Shown: positions 33,462 to 41,656 of the stretch, in pieces
Layout: every line of letters begins with the position of its first letter
Numbering within the stretch: position 1 is the first letter of the stretch
DNA from: Guptibacillus algicola
GTDB lineage: Bacteria > Bacillota > Bacilli > Bacillales > Guptibacillaceae
DNA length: 64,000 nucleotides
NCBI RefSeq assembly: GCF_020171805.1
Contig: NZ_JAIVAF010000003.1
Coordinates: 372,001 to 436,000 of the forward strand
Reading direction: 5' to 3'
The notes under the pieces: generated by a model
Database searches by the model: none
Told to the model about the DNA's origin: nothing
What the model saw: the letters and a program-made list of their open reading frames with translations, nothing else
Position numbers and translations under genes: made by a program

Positions 33462-34685
33462 ATGAAAGAAATCGTAACGTTTAAAAGTGAAGAGTATTTC
33501 CGTGATCGAGCAGAAGAAGTTGTTCAAAAGCATGCTGAAATCATTACGCGCGCCATTCCTACTGCAGACGTCCATCACGTAGGGAGTACGGCCGTCAAAG
33601 GGTCGCTCACGAAAGGTGATGTTGATCTGCAGATTCGTGTGGATGAAGCTGCATTTGACTACGCAAGGTCATTTTTAGATCAAACGTATGCTCGAAATGA
33701 AGGAAGTAGTCAAACATCATTCTTTGGGGCGTATGAGAAAGAAGATGAGATCTTACCACTTGGGCTTCAATTGACGCTAAATCATTCTGTTGTCGACAAC
33801 TTTTGGAAAGTGACGCGCTTTTTCAAGGAAAACCCAGACATAACGGAGAATTATAATAGATTGAAACTGGCGCATGATGGAAAGGATATGGACATTTATC
33901 GTGATGAAAAGGCGTTGTTCATGCGTAACCTTCTTGAGTCAGAGAGCTATCAGGAACTTTCTCGAAGATACGAGCTCTATGACAAAGTGAAAATCGTAAA
34001 GGGTGAGAAGTTTGTAACGTTTGAAGAGCTTCATCATTTAAGCGAGTTAGAGATCAAAGAGTTCGTTAGTGCTATTCTTAACGACCCTGAATTACTGGAT
34101 ACGTCTACACTTAATATTGTTATCAGTGGTCAAGAGGATGTATGCAACGATCTGATCGATGTTGGGTTTTCATTACACGATGAGACAGTGCAGGTGACAC
34201 ATGATCTAAAAACAGAAATTGAAAGAACGACTCTATACACCTTCGTATCGTTACATGAATTAACGAAAGATAAGTATAAGAAGATATGGGGTGAGGCGAT
34301 GACCGATACGTTCAACGCATCTTCTAGTCTTTCGATCGATGATCAGTTAATAAGTGTTGAACGTGAGCTCGGTTCTGATTACAAAGATAGTTGTATGATC
34401 GTTTATGAAGGTAAGAAAGCAATCGGTGTTGTCATGCCCCATATCGAACCAGGTACAAAAGCTGAAGGAAGGTTGTTCTATTTTGGATTAGTTCCTTCTG
34501 AAAGAGGTAAAGGAAAAAGCAAAGAGATTCATAGGCAATGCTTGCGGCTACTTCGGGATGAATTTGGGGCAACGTCTTATATAGGAAGTACGAGCGTTCG
34601 CAATCTTCCGATGATGAAGACATTTTATGCGAACGGGTGTAAAGAAACTCAGAGGAATAGGGTCTATACGTTAAGAAGAATATGA
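33462..34685 (+). CDS. GrpB-type nucleotidyltransferase-fold protein fused to a GNAT domain
   Basis: About 407 residues from ATG 33462 with AGGAGGGA upstream. Residues 1-165 are a GrpB/UPF0157 domain: HHVGSTAVKGSLTKGDVDLQIRV shows the GS motif and the D-x-D metal pair of nucleotidyltransferases, followed by DNFWKVTRFFKENPDITENYNRLK. Residues 230-407 are a GNAT domain, with LVPSERGKGKSKEIHRQCLRLL as the acetyl-CoA loop (R-G-K-G-K) and NLPMMKTFYANGCKE at the end. GrpB-GNAT fusions are plausible resistance or modification enzymes, but the substrate is unknown. Confidence 0.85.
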   Translation: MKEIVTFKSEEYFRDRAEEVVQKHAEIITRAIPTADVHHVGSTAVKGSLTKGDVDLQIRVDEAAFDYARSFLDQTYARNEGSSQTSFFGAYEKEDEILPLGLQLTLNHSVVDNFWKVTRFFKENPDITENYNRLKLAHDGKDMDIYRDEKALFMRNLLESESYQELSRRYELYDKVKIVKGEKFVTFEELHHLSELEIKEFVSAILNDPELLDTSTLNIVISGQEDVCNDLIDVGFSLHDETVQVTHDLKTEIERTTLYTFVSLHELTKDKYKKIWGEAMTDTFNASSSLSIDDQLISVERELGSDYKDSCMIVYEGKKAIGVVMPHIEPGTKAEGRLFYFGLVPSERGKGKSKEIHRQCLRLLRDEFGATSYIGSTSVRNLPMMKTFYANGCKETQRNRVYTLRRI

Positions 34686-34704
34686 ACAGGTAGGTGATTG
34701 AAAG

Positions 34705-34899
34705 ATGATAGCGTATTTGTTGAAGCATTGGGTACCGTTTGCGCTTGGGTGTATCGTAGCTATCACTTTAGTAGATCTACTGAAAGGCGAGCGCATTAGC
34801 TGGCCCTTCATCATGTTGTTTTGTCTCGGTAGTTTGATTATGTACATCATCCTCTGGCAATTTAAGAAAGGGGAAGAGGACAGTAAGTTTTCTGGGTGA
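34705..34899 (+). CDS. Small two-helix membrane protein, unknown function
   Basis: A 64-residue protein with two hydrophobic segments (about 8-26 and 33-51) and a charged C-terminal tail (KKGEEDSKFSG). GGTAGGTGATTGAAAG precedes the ATG. It begins 19 bp after the GrpB-GNAT fusion gene and is possibly co-transcribed. No family recognised. Confidence 0.65.
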   Translation: MIAYLLKHWVPFALGCIVAITLVDLLKGERISWPFIMLFCLGSLIMYIILWQFKKGEEDSKFSG

Positions 34900-34978
34900 A
34901 TGATTGGATTATCGATATGATCCATTGATGTGGTATCCTTTTACTATCGTTAACAAAAGTGAAAGGTAGTTGTCTTTT

Positions 34979-35068
34979 ATGGATTTTATTTCAGATAACA
35001 TTATGGTGTTTGGGATTTTGTTTTTGATCATCGCCATTCTGCTCTCAAAGTTTACAAAGAAAAAGTAA
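34979..35068 (+). CDS. Very small single-pass membrane protein (29 aa)
   Basis: Thirty codons from ATG 34979 to TAA 35066-35068. It has an acidic N terminus, one hydrophobic helix (about residues 8-23) and the basic end SKFTKKK, the usual signature of short inside-positive membrane peptides. AAAGG lies 12-16 nt upstream, a slightly long spacing. It is too short for routine gene calling; a real gene is plausible but unproven. Confidence 0.45.
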   Translation: MDFISDNIMVFGILFLIIAILLSKFTKKK

Positions 35069-35206
35069 TGTGTGGGCTTGAGGATGAATTCCTCAAGTCT
35101 TTTGTATGTGAGGGAAGATGCTCACAGGTGATTTATGCAAAAAGTGCAGGTAGAACGAAGGTCATGATAGTATAAACCTAATATGCATGTAGAAAGAAGG
35201 GTTCGA

Positions 35207-36409
35207 ATGACTGTTAAATTATATTACAAAGATCCATACATACGAACGTTTGAAACTACGGTTAAAAACGAACAGATCGATGAACAGGGTAGATACGTGG
35301 TGCTTCACGAAACAGCTTTTTATCCAACTGGAGGAGGACAGCCTCATGATGTTGGAACCATCAATGGTGTTAGAGTAAAGGACGCTCAGGAAGTGGATGG
35401 AGAGGTTCGTCATTATGTTGAGGAATCACTTCAAAGTCAAGAAAAGGTGACAGGTGAAGTCGATTGGGTTCGTCGCTTCGATCACATGCAGCAACACGCG
35501 GGACAGCATCTATTGTCTGCCTCGTTTGAGGATTTGTTTGGGTATAAAACCGTGAGTTTTCATCTCGGGCAAGAAACATGTACGATCGATCTCGATGTTC
35601 CTAAACTTACCGAAGAAGAAGCTAAACGAGCTGAGGAATCCGCGAATAAGATTGTTCTAAAGAATACCGAAATCATTTCAAAATGGGTTTCACCAGATGA
35701 AGCTCAGCAGTATCCACTTCGTAAGCAGCTTTCTGTTTCGGAAAACATCCGTCTCGTCATGATTCCAAAAGTGGATTATAGTGGCTGCGGCGGCACACAT
35801 CCAGCTTTCACTGGAGAAGTCGGTGGCATCAGTATCTTAAAGTGGGAGAAGCAGAAAAAGCAAGTTAGGGTAACGTTCGTTTGTGGTCAGAGAATGATCG
35901 ATGAACTTTATAAAAAGCAAAAAGTGATGGAGACACTTACAAAAACACTGAGTGTTCCAGAAGAAAATGTTGGGGAAGCTACTAAGCGCTTGCTGCAACA
36001 AACAAACGATCAGGAAAAAACGATCGATAACATGAAAGAAAAACTCTTAACATATGAAGCGGAAAAGCTCGTAGCGACACCACATACTGTAGGACACAAT
36101 CAAGTTGTACAGCTCATTTCTTATGAGTATGGTATGAAGGAACTTCAAAAGCTAGCAAAGATCGTACTGAACGAAAACTCTTCTGTAATCGTCCTCCTCA
36201 TTAGTGAAGTAGGAGGGAAAATACAGATCGTTTGCGGTAGAGGCTCAAATCTTACTCTTGATATGAATCTTGTACTTAAAGAAGTGCTACCTGTTATAAA
36301 CGGTAAAGGTGGCGGTAAAAAGGACTTTGCGCAAGGCGGCGGAGAGGCGATTCGCTCTGCAGAAGATGTTATGAAAGAGTTACTAAATAGGTGTACTGTT
36401 AAGGTTTAA
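35207..36409 (+). CDS. Alanyl-tRNA editing protein (AlaX-type with DHHA1 domain)
   Basis: About 400 residues from ATG 35207 (AGAAAGAAGGG upstream). A trans-editing hydrolase that clears mischarged Ser- or Gly-tRNA(Ala). The N-terminal beta barrel includes ETAFYPTGGGQPHD; the editing site has the zinc motif MQQHAGQHLLSA (HxxxH) and the Cys/His pair in YSGCGGTHPAFTGEVG. A coiled-coil linker (240-290) and the C-terminal DHHA1 domain with GKGGGKKDFAQGGG follow. Alanyl-tRNA synthetase catalytic and tRNA-binding domains are absent, as expected. Confidence 0.93.
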   Translation: MTVKLYYKDPYIRTFETTVKNEQIDEQGRYVVLHETAFYPTGGGQPHDVGTINGVRVKDAQEVDGEVRHYVEESLQSQEKVTGEVDWVRRFDHMQQHAGQHLLSASFEDLFGYKTVSFHLGQETCTIDLDVPKLTEEEAKRAEESANKIVLKNTEIISKWVSPDEAQQYPLRKQLSVSENIRLVMIPKVDYSGCGGTHPAFTGEVGGISILKWEKQKKQVRVTFVCGQRMIDELYKKQKVMETLTKTLSVPEENVGEATKRLLQQTNDQEKTIDNMKEKLLTYEAEKLVATPHTVGHNQVVQLISYEYGMKELQKLAKIVLNENSSVIVLLISEVGGKIQIVCGRGSNLTLDMNLVLKEVLPVINGKGGGKKDFAQGGGEAIRSAEDVMKELLNRCTVKV

Positions 36410-36414
36410 TGAAT

Positions 36415-36440
36415 GGGAAGCACATATGTGCTTCCTTTTT
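36415..36440 (+). terminator. Terminator of the alanyl-tRNA editing gene
   Basis: GGAAGCACA (36416-36424) pairs with TGTGCTTCC (36426-36434) and runs into TTTTTT; it likely also terminates the convergent small gene. Confidence 0.9.
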
Positions 36441-36658
36441 TATTGAGGCAATATGGCGATGATTTGATTAAGGTGGACTGAGACCATTTCATCGTAATGG
36501 CAAAGGACGATGAGGTTAGGTTGCACGTCGACTAGGATGCCTCGAAGTGTGTCTTTTTTTGTTTGTACGATCAGGTTCTTCCCTACACTAACGTGAAGGC
36601 GGTTCAAAAGAAATGGGTCAGCTACAGAAGCATATCTGCTCTTCGTTCGATTAGTCAT
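36440..36658 (-). CDS. Small DUF2642-like protein (YuzF-type)
   Basis: Seventy-two residues from ATG 36658, which has AAGGGAG on the minus strand; a much longer open frame upstream has no ribosome site. The protein reads LLNRLHVSVGKNLIVQTKKDTLRGILVDVQPNLIVL and ends HLNQIIAILPQ, an Sm-like or small beta-barrel pattern seen in YuzF/DUF2642 spore-associated proteins. Convergent with the alanyl-tRNA editing gene. Confidence 0.7.
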   Translation of the reverse strand: MTNRTKSRYASVADPFLLNRLHVSVGKNLIVQTKKDTLRGILVDVQPNLIVLCHYDEMVSVHLNQIIAILPQ

Positions 36659-36768
36659 GCTCAGTACTCCCTTATTCGCACTAGGATTCAACAGAACATG
36701 GTATGCTAGAAAATCGTTTTGGAAACTCGCAAAAAATAATACAGAATTATCAAAAAACAACTTTAATA

Positions 36769-36782
36769 AGAACGAACGTTCT
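36769..36782. promoter_or_regulatory. SOS-box-like palindrome (LexA candidate)
   Basis: AGAACGAACGTTCT is a perfect palindrome that matches 12 of 14 positions of the Bacillus SOS box CGAACRNRYGTTYC (both outermost bases differ). It lies between the divergent DUF2642-like and VOC genes. Confidence 0.25.
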
Positions 36783-36826
36783 GGTAAGATATAAAAGTAC
36801 GATACATATTTTAGGAGGCGATCGAA

Positions 36827-37213
36827 ATGGTGTTTGAAATGACGATTCAAGTACGAGTATCTGACATGACGGAAGGAATTTCGTGGTACAGTGGACTTTT
36901 TGCGAGGAAGCCAGATTTTGCACCACACAATGGAATTGTTGAGTGGGAGATCTTCCCGGGGAGCTGGCTACAGCTTGCAGAAGGAACGCCTGCTGTTGGA
37001 AGCGGTCCACTAAGATGGGGTGTTGAAGATATAGAAGCTGAGCGCGAGAGGGTAATGAAAAGATTAAATGTAAGTCACTTTGAAATCCATTCAAGAGAAG
37101 AAGTTCCAGTGAAATGGGGAACTTTCGAGGATCCATGGGGAAACCGTGTAGGATTCTATGAATACCTAAACAAAGAAGAGCAAGCACAGCGGATGGAAAC
37201 GATTTTTGGGTAG
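36827..37213 (+). CDS. VOC family protein
   Basis: A 128-residue single glyoxalase-fold module: MTIQVRVSDMTEGISWYSGLFARKPDF at the N terminus and EEVPVKWGTFEDPWGNRVGFYEYL at the end, the usual DPWGN element before the last strand. Metal ligands are incomplete (Gln and Glu in place of the first His), so it may bind a ligand and not a metal. TAGGAGGCG precedes the ATG. A second VOC gene follows after 17 bp, so the two form an operon. Confidence 0.85.
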   Translation: MVFEMTIQVRVSDMTEGISWYSGLFARKPDFAPHNGIVEWEIFPGSWLQLAEGTPAVGSGPLRWGVEDIEAERERVMKRLNVSHFEIHSREEVPVKWGTFEDPWGNRVGFYEYLNKEEQAQRMETIFG

Positions 37214-37230
37214 GGTTAGGAGGATGTGGT

Positions 37231-37629
37231 ATGGCTTCGTTAATTAAGCGAGTTGGTACAACCTATATCCCAGTCGCAAATCCCGCGAAAGCTTCAGAGT
37301 GGTATCAAGAAACCCTTGGCGCTGTAGAAACCTATCGAGATCAAGATAAAGCGATTCTAGATTTTGCAGATCAAAGCTTCTTTCTAGTAAAAGCAATGGA
37401 GGGGGCAAGAGTAGGGTTCACAGATTATAAAGGGAACGTGCTGTTTTGTTTGACTTTTGAAGTTGATGGCTTGGCCATGTTGCAAGATTTGCATGCATTA
37501 CTTCTGGAACGTGACGTGGATGTAGGAGAGATAGAAGATCGTGGACATGTCGGCAATAACTTTGTGTTCAGCGACCCTGACGGAAATCTTTTTGATGTAT
37601 GGAGTGAGCTAAGTCCTAAGTTTCAATAA
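37231..37629 (+). CDS. VOC family protein
   Basis: A 132-residue glyoxalase-fold protein: RVGTTYIPVANPAKASEWYQETLGA and the C-terminal NNFVFSDPDGNLFDVWSEL are typical of VOC proteins, with the last Glu or Asp as a possible metal ligand. It differs clearly in sequence from the preceding VOC gene, so it is not a recent tandem duplicate. AGGAGG precedes the ATG. A strong terminator follows. Confidence 0.87.
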   Translation: MASLIKRVGTTYIPVANPAKASEWYQETLGAVETYRDQDKAILDFADQSFFLVKAMEGARVGFTDYKGNVLFCLTFEVDGLAMLQDLHALLLERDVDVGEIEDRGHVGNNFVFSDPDGNLFDVWSELSPKFQ

Positions 37630-37630
37630 A

Positions 37631-37658
37631 AAAGACTCGTCCGTGTGGACGAGTCTCT
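37631..37658. terminator. Bidirectional terminator between VOC and MFS genes
   Basis: AGACTCGTCC (37633-37642) and GGACGAGTCT (37647-37656) form a perfect 10-bp stem with loop GTGT; preceded by an A-run for the minus-strand gene. Confidence 0.92.
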
Positions 37659-39114
37659 ACATATTAACCGACTTTGAATGTTCGCTGTCTACTTCTTCTG
37701 TTGCTTCTTGCTCTGCCACCTCTTCTTCAGGACTGTTCTTTCTAATATAGAAAGAGAGCAATAGTCCGATGAACGTTAGCGCGACGATGACGATGAACGC
37801 GACTTTTACACCATATATATCTGGGTTCGCAATCGAAGGTTCTTGTTGTGCTGATTGAGCAGTTGTCGTCATGACTGTAACGAGTATAGCTGTTCCCACA
37901 GATGCTGTGATTTGGCGCATCGTATTATTCATCGCTGCACCATGAGGAATGAGTCGTTTTGGCATCTGATTCAATCCTGCTGTAGTGACTGGCATCATCA
38001 CCATCGATAAGCCGAACATACGGATCGCATACATGACGGTTAGAAACGTAATCGTTGTCGTCGTATCGATGAATGCAAAACCAAAGGTTGACGCTGTAAC
38101 AATTGTCAGTCCGATGATCGCGAGTAACCTTGCACCGAACTTATCGAAAATGCGACCGGTGATCGGAGACATAAAGGCCACGATGATTGCGCCAGGTAAA
38201 AGTACTAACCCTGATTCAAATGCAGTGAAATCTCTCATGTTCTGCATATAAAGAGGAATCAATGTTTCTGCACCGATTAAGCCTAGGAACATAATCATTC
38301 CTATTAGTGTTGTGATTGTAAATATCTTATCTTTAAACACTCGGAATTCAAGCATTGGATGAGACATTTTTAATTGTCTCACGATGAATATAGTGAGTGT
38401 AATTGTTCCAACTAACAGAACTACTAATGTCAGCGGGCTTCCCCAACCATAGTTTCCTGCGCTCGTAAATGCATAAAGCAAACCACCGAAACCGATCGAT
38501 GATAGAATGATTGAAATCGGATCGACCTTTGGTCGTGTAAGCTCTGTCACATTCTTCATGATAAAGTATGCTATTACGATAATCATGATTGCGAGGGGCA
38601 AAATAGACCAGAACAGAAGACGCCAAGAGTAGTTTTGGGTCATCCAACCTGATAGGGCAGGTCCAATCGCCGGAGCGAATGAAATGACGAGCCCGATATA
38701 TCCCATCGCAGCACCACGCTTGTTAACTGGGAAAATCATGAGAAAGACTGTTTGCATCAATGGAAGCATCACGCCGGCACCGGCGGACTGTATGACTCGA
38801 CCCATTAACAATACGCCAAAGTTTGGAGCTAATCCACCCACTATCGTTCCGACGGAGAAGATTCCCATCGCTACAATAAATAATTGCCTAGTAGTAAATC
38901 GTTCGAGTAGAAAGGCGCTCACTGGAATCATGATTCCATTCACGAGCATGAAGACCGTCGTTAGCCATTGAGCGGTATTTGCTGTAATGTTCATCTCATC
39001 CATAATAGGCGGTATGGCTGTTATCATAAGAGTTTGATTTAATATCGTAATGAAAGATCCTGCAAGTAACAGTGCAGCAATCAGAATTTTATTATAAGGT
39101 TGAGTAGTCGTCAC
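37657..39114 (-). CDS. MFS multidrug efflux transporter, DHA2 (EmrB/QacA-like) family
   Basis: About 485 residues from GTG 39114 (AGGAGG upstream on the minus strand); the ATG at 39156 has no ribosome site. Fourteen transmembrane helices are expected for this drug:H+ antiporter family. Visible motifs are AQWLTTVFMLVNGIMIPVSAFL in helix 2, the antiporter motif C region RVIQSAGAGVMLPLMQTVF, and SGWMTQNYSWRLLFWSILPLAI. A Glu-rich C-terminal tail faces the cytoplasm. The substrate is unknown; no dedicated regulator is adjacent, though the ohr gene lies about 200 bp upstream on the same strand. Confidence 0.92.
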   Translation of the reverse strand: MTTTQPYNKILIAALLLAGSFITILNQTLMITAIPPIMDEMNITANTAQWLTTVFMLVNGIMIPVSAFLLERFTTRQLFIVAMGIFSVGTIVGGLAPNFGVLLMGRVIQSAGAGVMLPLMQTVFLMIFPVNKRGAAMGYIGLVISFAPAIGPALSGWMTQNYSWRLLFWSILPLAIMIIVIAYFIMKNVTELTRPKVDPISIILSSIGFGGLLYAFTSAGNYGWGSPLTLVVLLVGTITLTIFIVRQLKMSHPMLEFRVFKDKIFTITTLIGMIMFLGLIGAETLIPLYMQNMRDFTAFESGLVLLPGAIIVAFMSPITGRIFDKFGARLLAIIGLTIVTASTFGFAFIDTTTTITFLTVMYAIRMFGLSMVMMPVTTAGLNQMPKRLIPHGAAMNNTMRQITASVGTAILVTVMTTTAQSAQQEPSIANPDIYGVKVAFIVIVALTFIGLLLSFYIRKNSPEEEVAEQEATEEVDSEHSKSVNM

Positions 39115-39271
39115 CTCGAAACCTCCTCTCAATTTGGTTTGTAACGTTTGTATCAAATGAATACTGTTTCACTAGTTTAGTAGGTTCTCTATAATCAATT
39201 ATCAAATTATACTCCTTATTCTCTTGCGTGACAAACACCTTGATTGATAGAAATTTAGAAAAAATCCCACT

Positions 39272-39300
39272 AAAAAAAGAGCCGCCAGATTGGCAGCTCT
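39272..39300 (-). terminator. Terminator of the ohr gene
   Basis: AGAGC/GCTCT with an inner GCC/GGC pair (39278-39300), followed on the minus strand by TTTTTTT. Confidence 0.85.
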
Positions 39301-39308
39301 ATTGTTCA

Positions 39309-39731
39309 TTATTTAGTATTGGTGGTTAACTCAACTTCCATATTGCCACGGGTTGCTCTTGAATAAGGACATGTCTCGTGAGCTGCTTTTACTAATTCTT
39401 CTGCAGATTCTTGATCAATATCCGGAATAGTTACAAATAATTTAGCGCTAAGTCCAAACGCGCCATCTTCTTCTTTACCAATTGAGACTTGAGCTTCAAC
39501 AACCGTATCTTTTATTTTTATTCGCTTCATTCTAGCGACCATATTAAGCGCGCTATCGAAACATGCTGCATATCCAGCTGCAAATAGTTGTTCTGGATTA
39601 GTCGCTTCTCCTCCCTGTCCACCAAGCTCTTTAGGCATGCGCAAATCCATGTTGATCACACCATCTGTCGATTCTACTTTACCTTGACGTCCACCGTGCG
39701 CAAGTGCTGTTGCCGTGTATAATGAATTCAT
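39309..39731 (-). CDS. ohr: Organic hydroperoxide resistance protein (Ohr, OsmC family)
   Basis: A 140-residue thiol peroxidase that reduces organic and fatty-acid hydroperoxides using lipoyl cofactors. The peroxidatic Cys57 is in AAGYAACFDSAL and the resolving Cys121 in AHETCPYSRATRGN; the catalytic Arg is expected in the VESTDGVINMDLRMPKELGG region. AGGAGGAAT precedes the ATG. Divergent from the OhrR gene, with a TTGTGCACAA palindrome near each start. Regulation by OhrR is highly likely. Confidence 0.95.
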   Translation of the reverse strand: MNSLYTATALAHGGRQGKVESTDGVINMDLRMPKELGGQGGEATNPEQLFAAGYAACFDSALNMVARMKRIKIKDTVVEAQVSIGKEEDGAFGLSAKLFVTIPDIDQESAEELVKAAHETCPYSRATRGNMEVELTTNTK

Positions 39732-39755
39732 TTGCTATTCCTCCTGTTATTTAAG

Positions 39756-39765
39756 TTGTGCACAA
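39756..39765. promoter_or_regulatory. Palindromic operator, ohr side
   Basis: TTGTGCACAA within TTAAGTTGTGCACAATTTAA, about 25 bp upstream of the ohr start. It recalls AT-rich OhrR operators (AATT arms), though with a GTGCAC core. Confidence 0.7.
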
Positions 39766-39853
39766 TTTAATTTTACAAAACTTAATATACGATACCTTTC
39801 TCACTTTGTCAACTAACTGAAGTTGACATGTTTAACGATTCAGGATAAATTGA

Positions 39854-39863
39854 TTGTGCACAA
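39854..39863. promoter_or_regulatory. Palindromic operator, ohrR side
   Basis: Second copy of TTGTGCACAA, inside TTGATTGTGCACAACTTAAT, about 15 bp before the ohrR start. Two identical sites in one divergent control region support autoregulation. Confidence 0.7.
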
Positions 39864-39878
39864 CTTAATTCGAAGAAG

Positions 39879-40337
39879 GTGTTCATAATCGAACGGAATG
39901 ACCAATTAAAATTAGAAAATCAGCTTTGTTTTTCTGTCTATGCATGTTCAAGGGAAATTACTAAGATGTACCGTCCTTACTTAGATAAGCTTGGAATTAC
40001 GTATCCTCAATATCTTGTATTGCTTGTTTTATGGGAGCAGGATGAAACAACAGTGAAGGCGCTTGGTGCTGAACTTTATTTAGATTCTGGGACACTTACA
40101 CCATTACTTAAAAGAATGGAGGATTCAGGCCTTATTAAACGCGAGCGATCAAAAGAGGATGAGCGAAGAGTGATGGTACGATTAACGACCAAAGGAGAAG
40201 AGTTAAAGGAAGAAGCATCGATTATTCCTGACGCCATGGCAGCTAACAGCGGTTTGTCAAAAGAGGAATTTAAGAAAGCGTTAACTGGCTTCCAACAATT
40301 ACTTGATCATATTCATACTGTAAATGATAAGAAGTGA
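39879..40337 (+). CDS. ohrR: MarR-family regulator OhrR (organic peroxide sensor)
   Basis: A 152-residue winged-helix repressor very similar to B. subtilis OhrR: LKLENQLCFSVYACSREITK contains the single sensing Cys (Cys17 here, Cys15 in B. subtilis), and LDSGTLTPLLKRMEDSGLIKRERSKEDERRV is the recognition helix and wing. The start is uncertain: GTG 39879 sits on top of GAAGAAGG, while comparison with B. subtilis would put the start at the ATA 39885 or ATC 39888 codons. No ATG is in frame nearby. Confidence 0.93.
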   Translation: MFIIERNDQLKLENQLCFSVYACSREITKMYRPYLDKLGITYPQYLVLLVLWEQDETTVKALGAELYLDSGTLTPLLKRMEDSGLIKRERSKEDERRVMVRLTTKGEELKEEASIIPDAMAANSGLSKEEFKKALTGFQQLLDHIHTVNDKK

Positions 40338-40426
40338 AGAATGATTGATACATGATAGGAGCATTGGGGTATGCGGTACTTCTCCATCGTGCAGTGTTAA
40401 TAGGCCTCGAACCAAGAAACGGAAAC

Positions 40427-40460
40427 AAAGACCCGAATCAGCTGATTCGGGTCTTATTAT
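40427..40460 (+). terminator. Terminator after ohrR
   Basis: A perfect 24-base palindrome, GACCCGAATCAG/CTGATTCGGGTC (40430-40453), followed by TTATTATA. Confidence 0.8.
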
Positions 40461-40596
40461 ATACGTAGCAATTCTATGTGTATAATCAATGAACAATCGT
40501 CTTTTGTTTATTATATAATTTAATTGATAATTGAATGGAACTTTATAGGAGGCTTGGTCGTAGTAGATGGTAAAAGGTATTAAGGAGGTTACCACA

Positions 40597-41052
40597 ATGA
40601 AATTCAAACTAATATTGGTAGCGCTGCTTGTTTTTATAGTACCTGCTTGCATTCAGTGGGAGGAAGGCGGCCAAAATACGCCTGAAGAAGCTGTGGTTAC
40701 ATACGATCGAATAGAAGATGAAGAGTTTTATGAAACATATGAAGTGAATGATGAGCTTGCGTTAGTTTTCTTGAAGGGAACGAATATTGAAGAAGCTATA
40801 TGGGCGGCAGAAGTTCATTTTGTTAAAGACAAGAATTTATGGAGCGTACGATCTATAACGAATATGCAGGAACCATCTGATGATTTTGGTACGTTTAAGC
40901 GGATGTCTCTTAGTAAAGATGAAGGGTATAGCGTTGGTTATGTGAAAGGTGAAATCGAAGAGAGCGTTAATAACGATCTTGAAACGTATCATGTCGTCAA
41001 AGAACTAGAAGAGTATAATGGATGGAAGATTTGGTTTAAAGAAACCTCTTAA
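40597..41052 (+). CDS. Lipoprotein of unknown function
   Basis: About 151 residues from ATG 40597 with AAGGAGG upstream (an in-frame ATG at 40567 is less likely). The N terminus is a lipoprotein signal (MKFKLILVALLVFIVPAC) with Cys18 as the lipidation site. The mature part is acidic with DDEFYETYEV-like strands and no recognised domain. It lies 40 bp before a GNAT gene. Confidence 0.75.
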   Translation: MKFKLILVALLVFIVPACIQWEEGGQNTPEEAVVTYDRIEDEEFYETYEVNDELALVFLKGTNIEEAIWAAEVHFVKDKNLWSVRSITNMQEPSDDFGTFKRMSLSKDEGYSVGYVKGEIEESVNNDLETYHVVKELEEYNGWKIWFKETS

Positions 41053-41091
41053 TGATGTAGTTTGAAACTTTCCTTAATGGAGGACGTGCGT

Positions 41092-41631
41092 ATGCTGCCA
41101 ATTTTGAAAACGGAACGACTCATTTTGCGCGAAAGGACCATGCGAGATTTAGAGTTTTGTATCGAAATGGACCGCGACAAAGAAGTTGTTCGTTACGTCG
41201 ATGGACCTTGGGATGACGAAATCAATCACAGAGCGTTTGTTACGAAAAGGATTAAAAATGTGTACCCAAAAGGTATGGGGTATTGGATGATTGAAACGAA
41301 GGATCAAGAGATTATTGGCTGGATGTTGCTAATTCCAGTAGATGCGATAGGACCAGAAATCGAAATTGGCTGGCGTCTGAAACAAGAATACTGGGGGAGC
41401 GGTTATGCCACTGAAGCTGCAAAACCCTTAGTACAACATGCATTTGAAACCACCGGAATTGAAGAAATTGTTGCTGATATTCATCCGAGTAATAAGAGCT
41501 CGATTCATGTTGCTGAGAAAATCGGCCTCACATTTGAGCGGTTGCAGTATGAGGAAAGTGGCATTTTCCATAGGTATTCAATAAATCAAGAACAGCACAA
41601 AACAAAAGAAAAAAGCCACGCTTCCATTTAG
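41092..41631 (+). CDS. GNAT acetyltransferase of the RimJ/RimL type
   Basis: About 179 residues from ATG 41092 (GGAGG upstream). Typical RimJ/RimL features: LKTERLILRERTMRDLE at the start, EIEIGWRLKQEYWGSGYATEAAKPLVQHAF with the acetyl-CoA loop W-G-S-G-Y-A, and DIHPSNKSSIHVAEKIGLTFE before the last strand. Substrate unknown; ribosomal or other N-terminal acetylation and resistance are possible. Its end lies inside the terminator hairpin shared with guaC. Confidence 0.9.
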   Translation: MLPILKTERLILRERTMRDLEFCIEMDRDKEVVRYVDGPWDDEINHRAFVTKRIKNVYPKGMGYWMIETKDQEIIGWMLLIPVDAIGPEIEIGWRLKQEYWGSGYATEAAKPLVQHAFETTGIEEIVADIHPSNKSSIHVAEKIGLTFERLQYEESGIFHRYSINQEQHKTKEKSHASI

Positions 41632-41640
41632 AAGTGTGGC
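41609..41640 (-). terminator. Terminator of guaC, overlapping the GNAT gene end
   Basis: GCCACGCTTC (41615-41624) pairs with GAAGTGTGGC (41631-41640), one wobble; on the minus strand it runs into TTTTTTC. Confidence 0.88.
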
Positions 41641-41656
41641 GTAAGCAAATCATATT

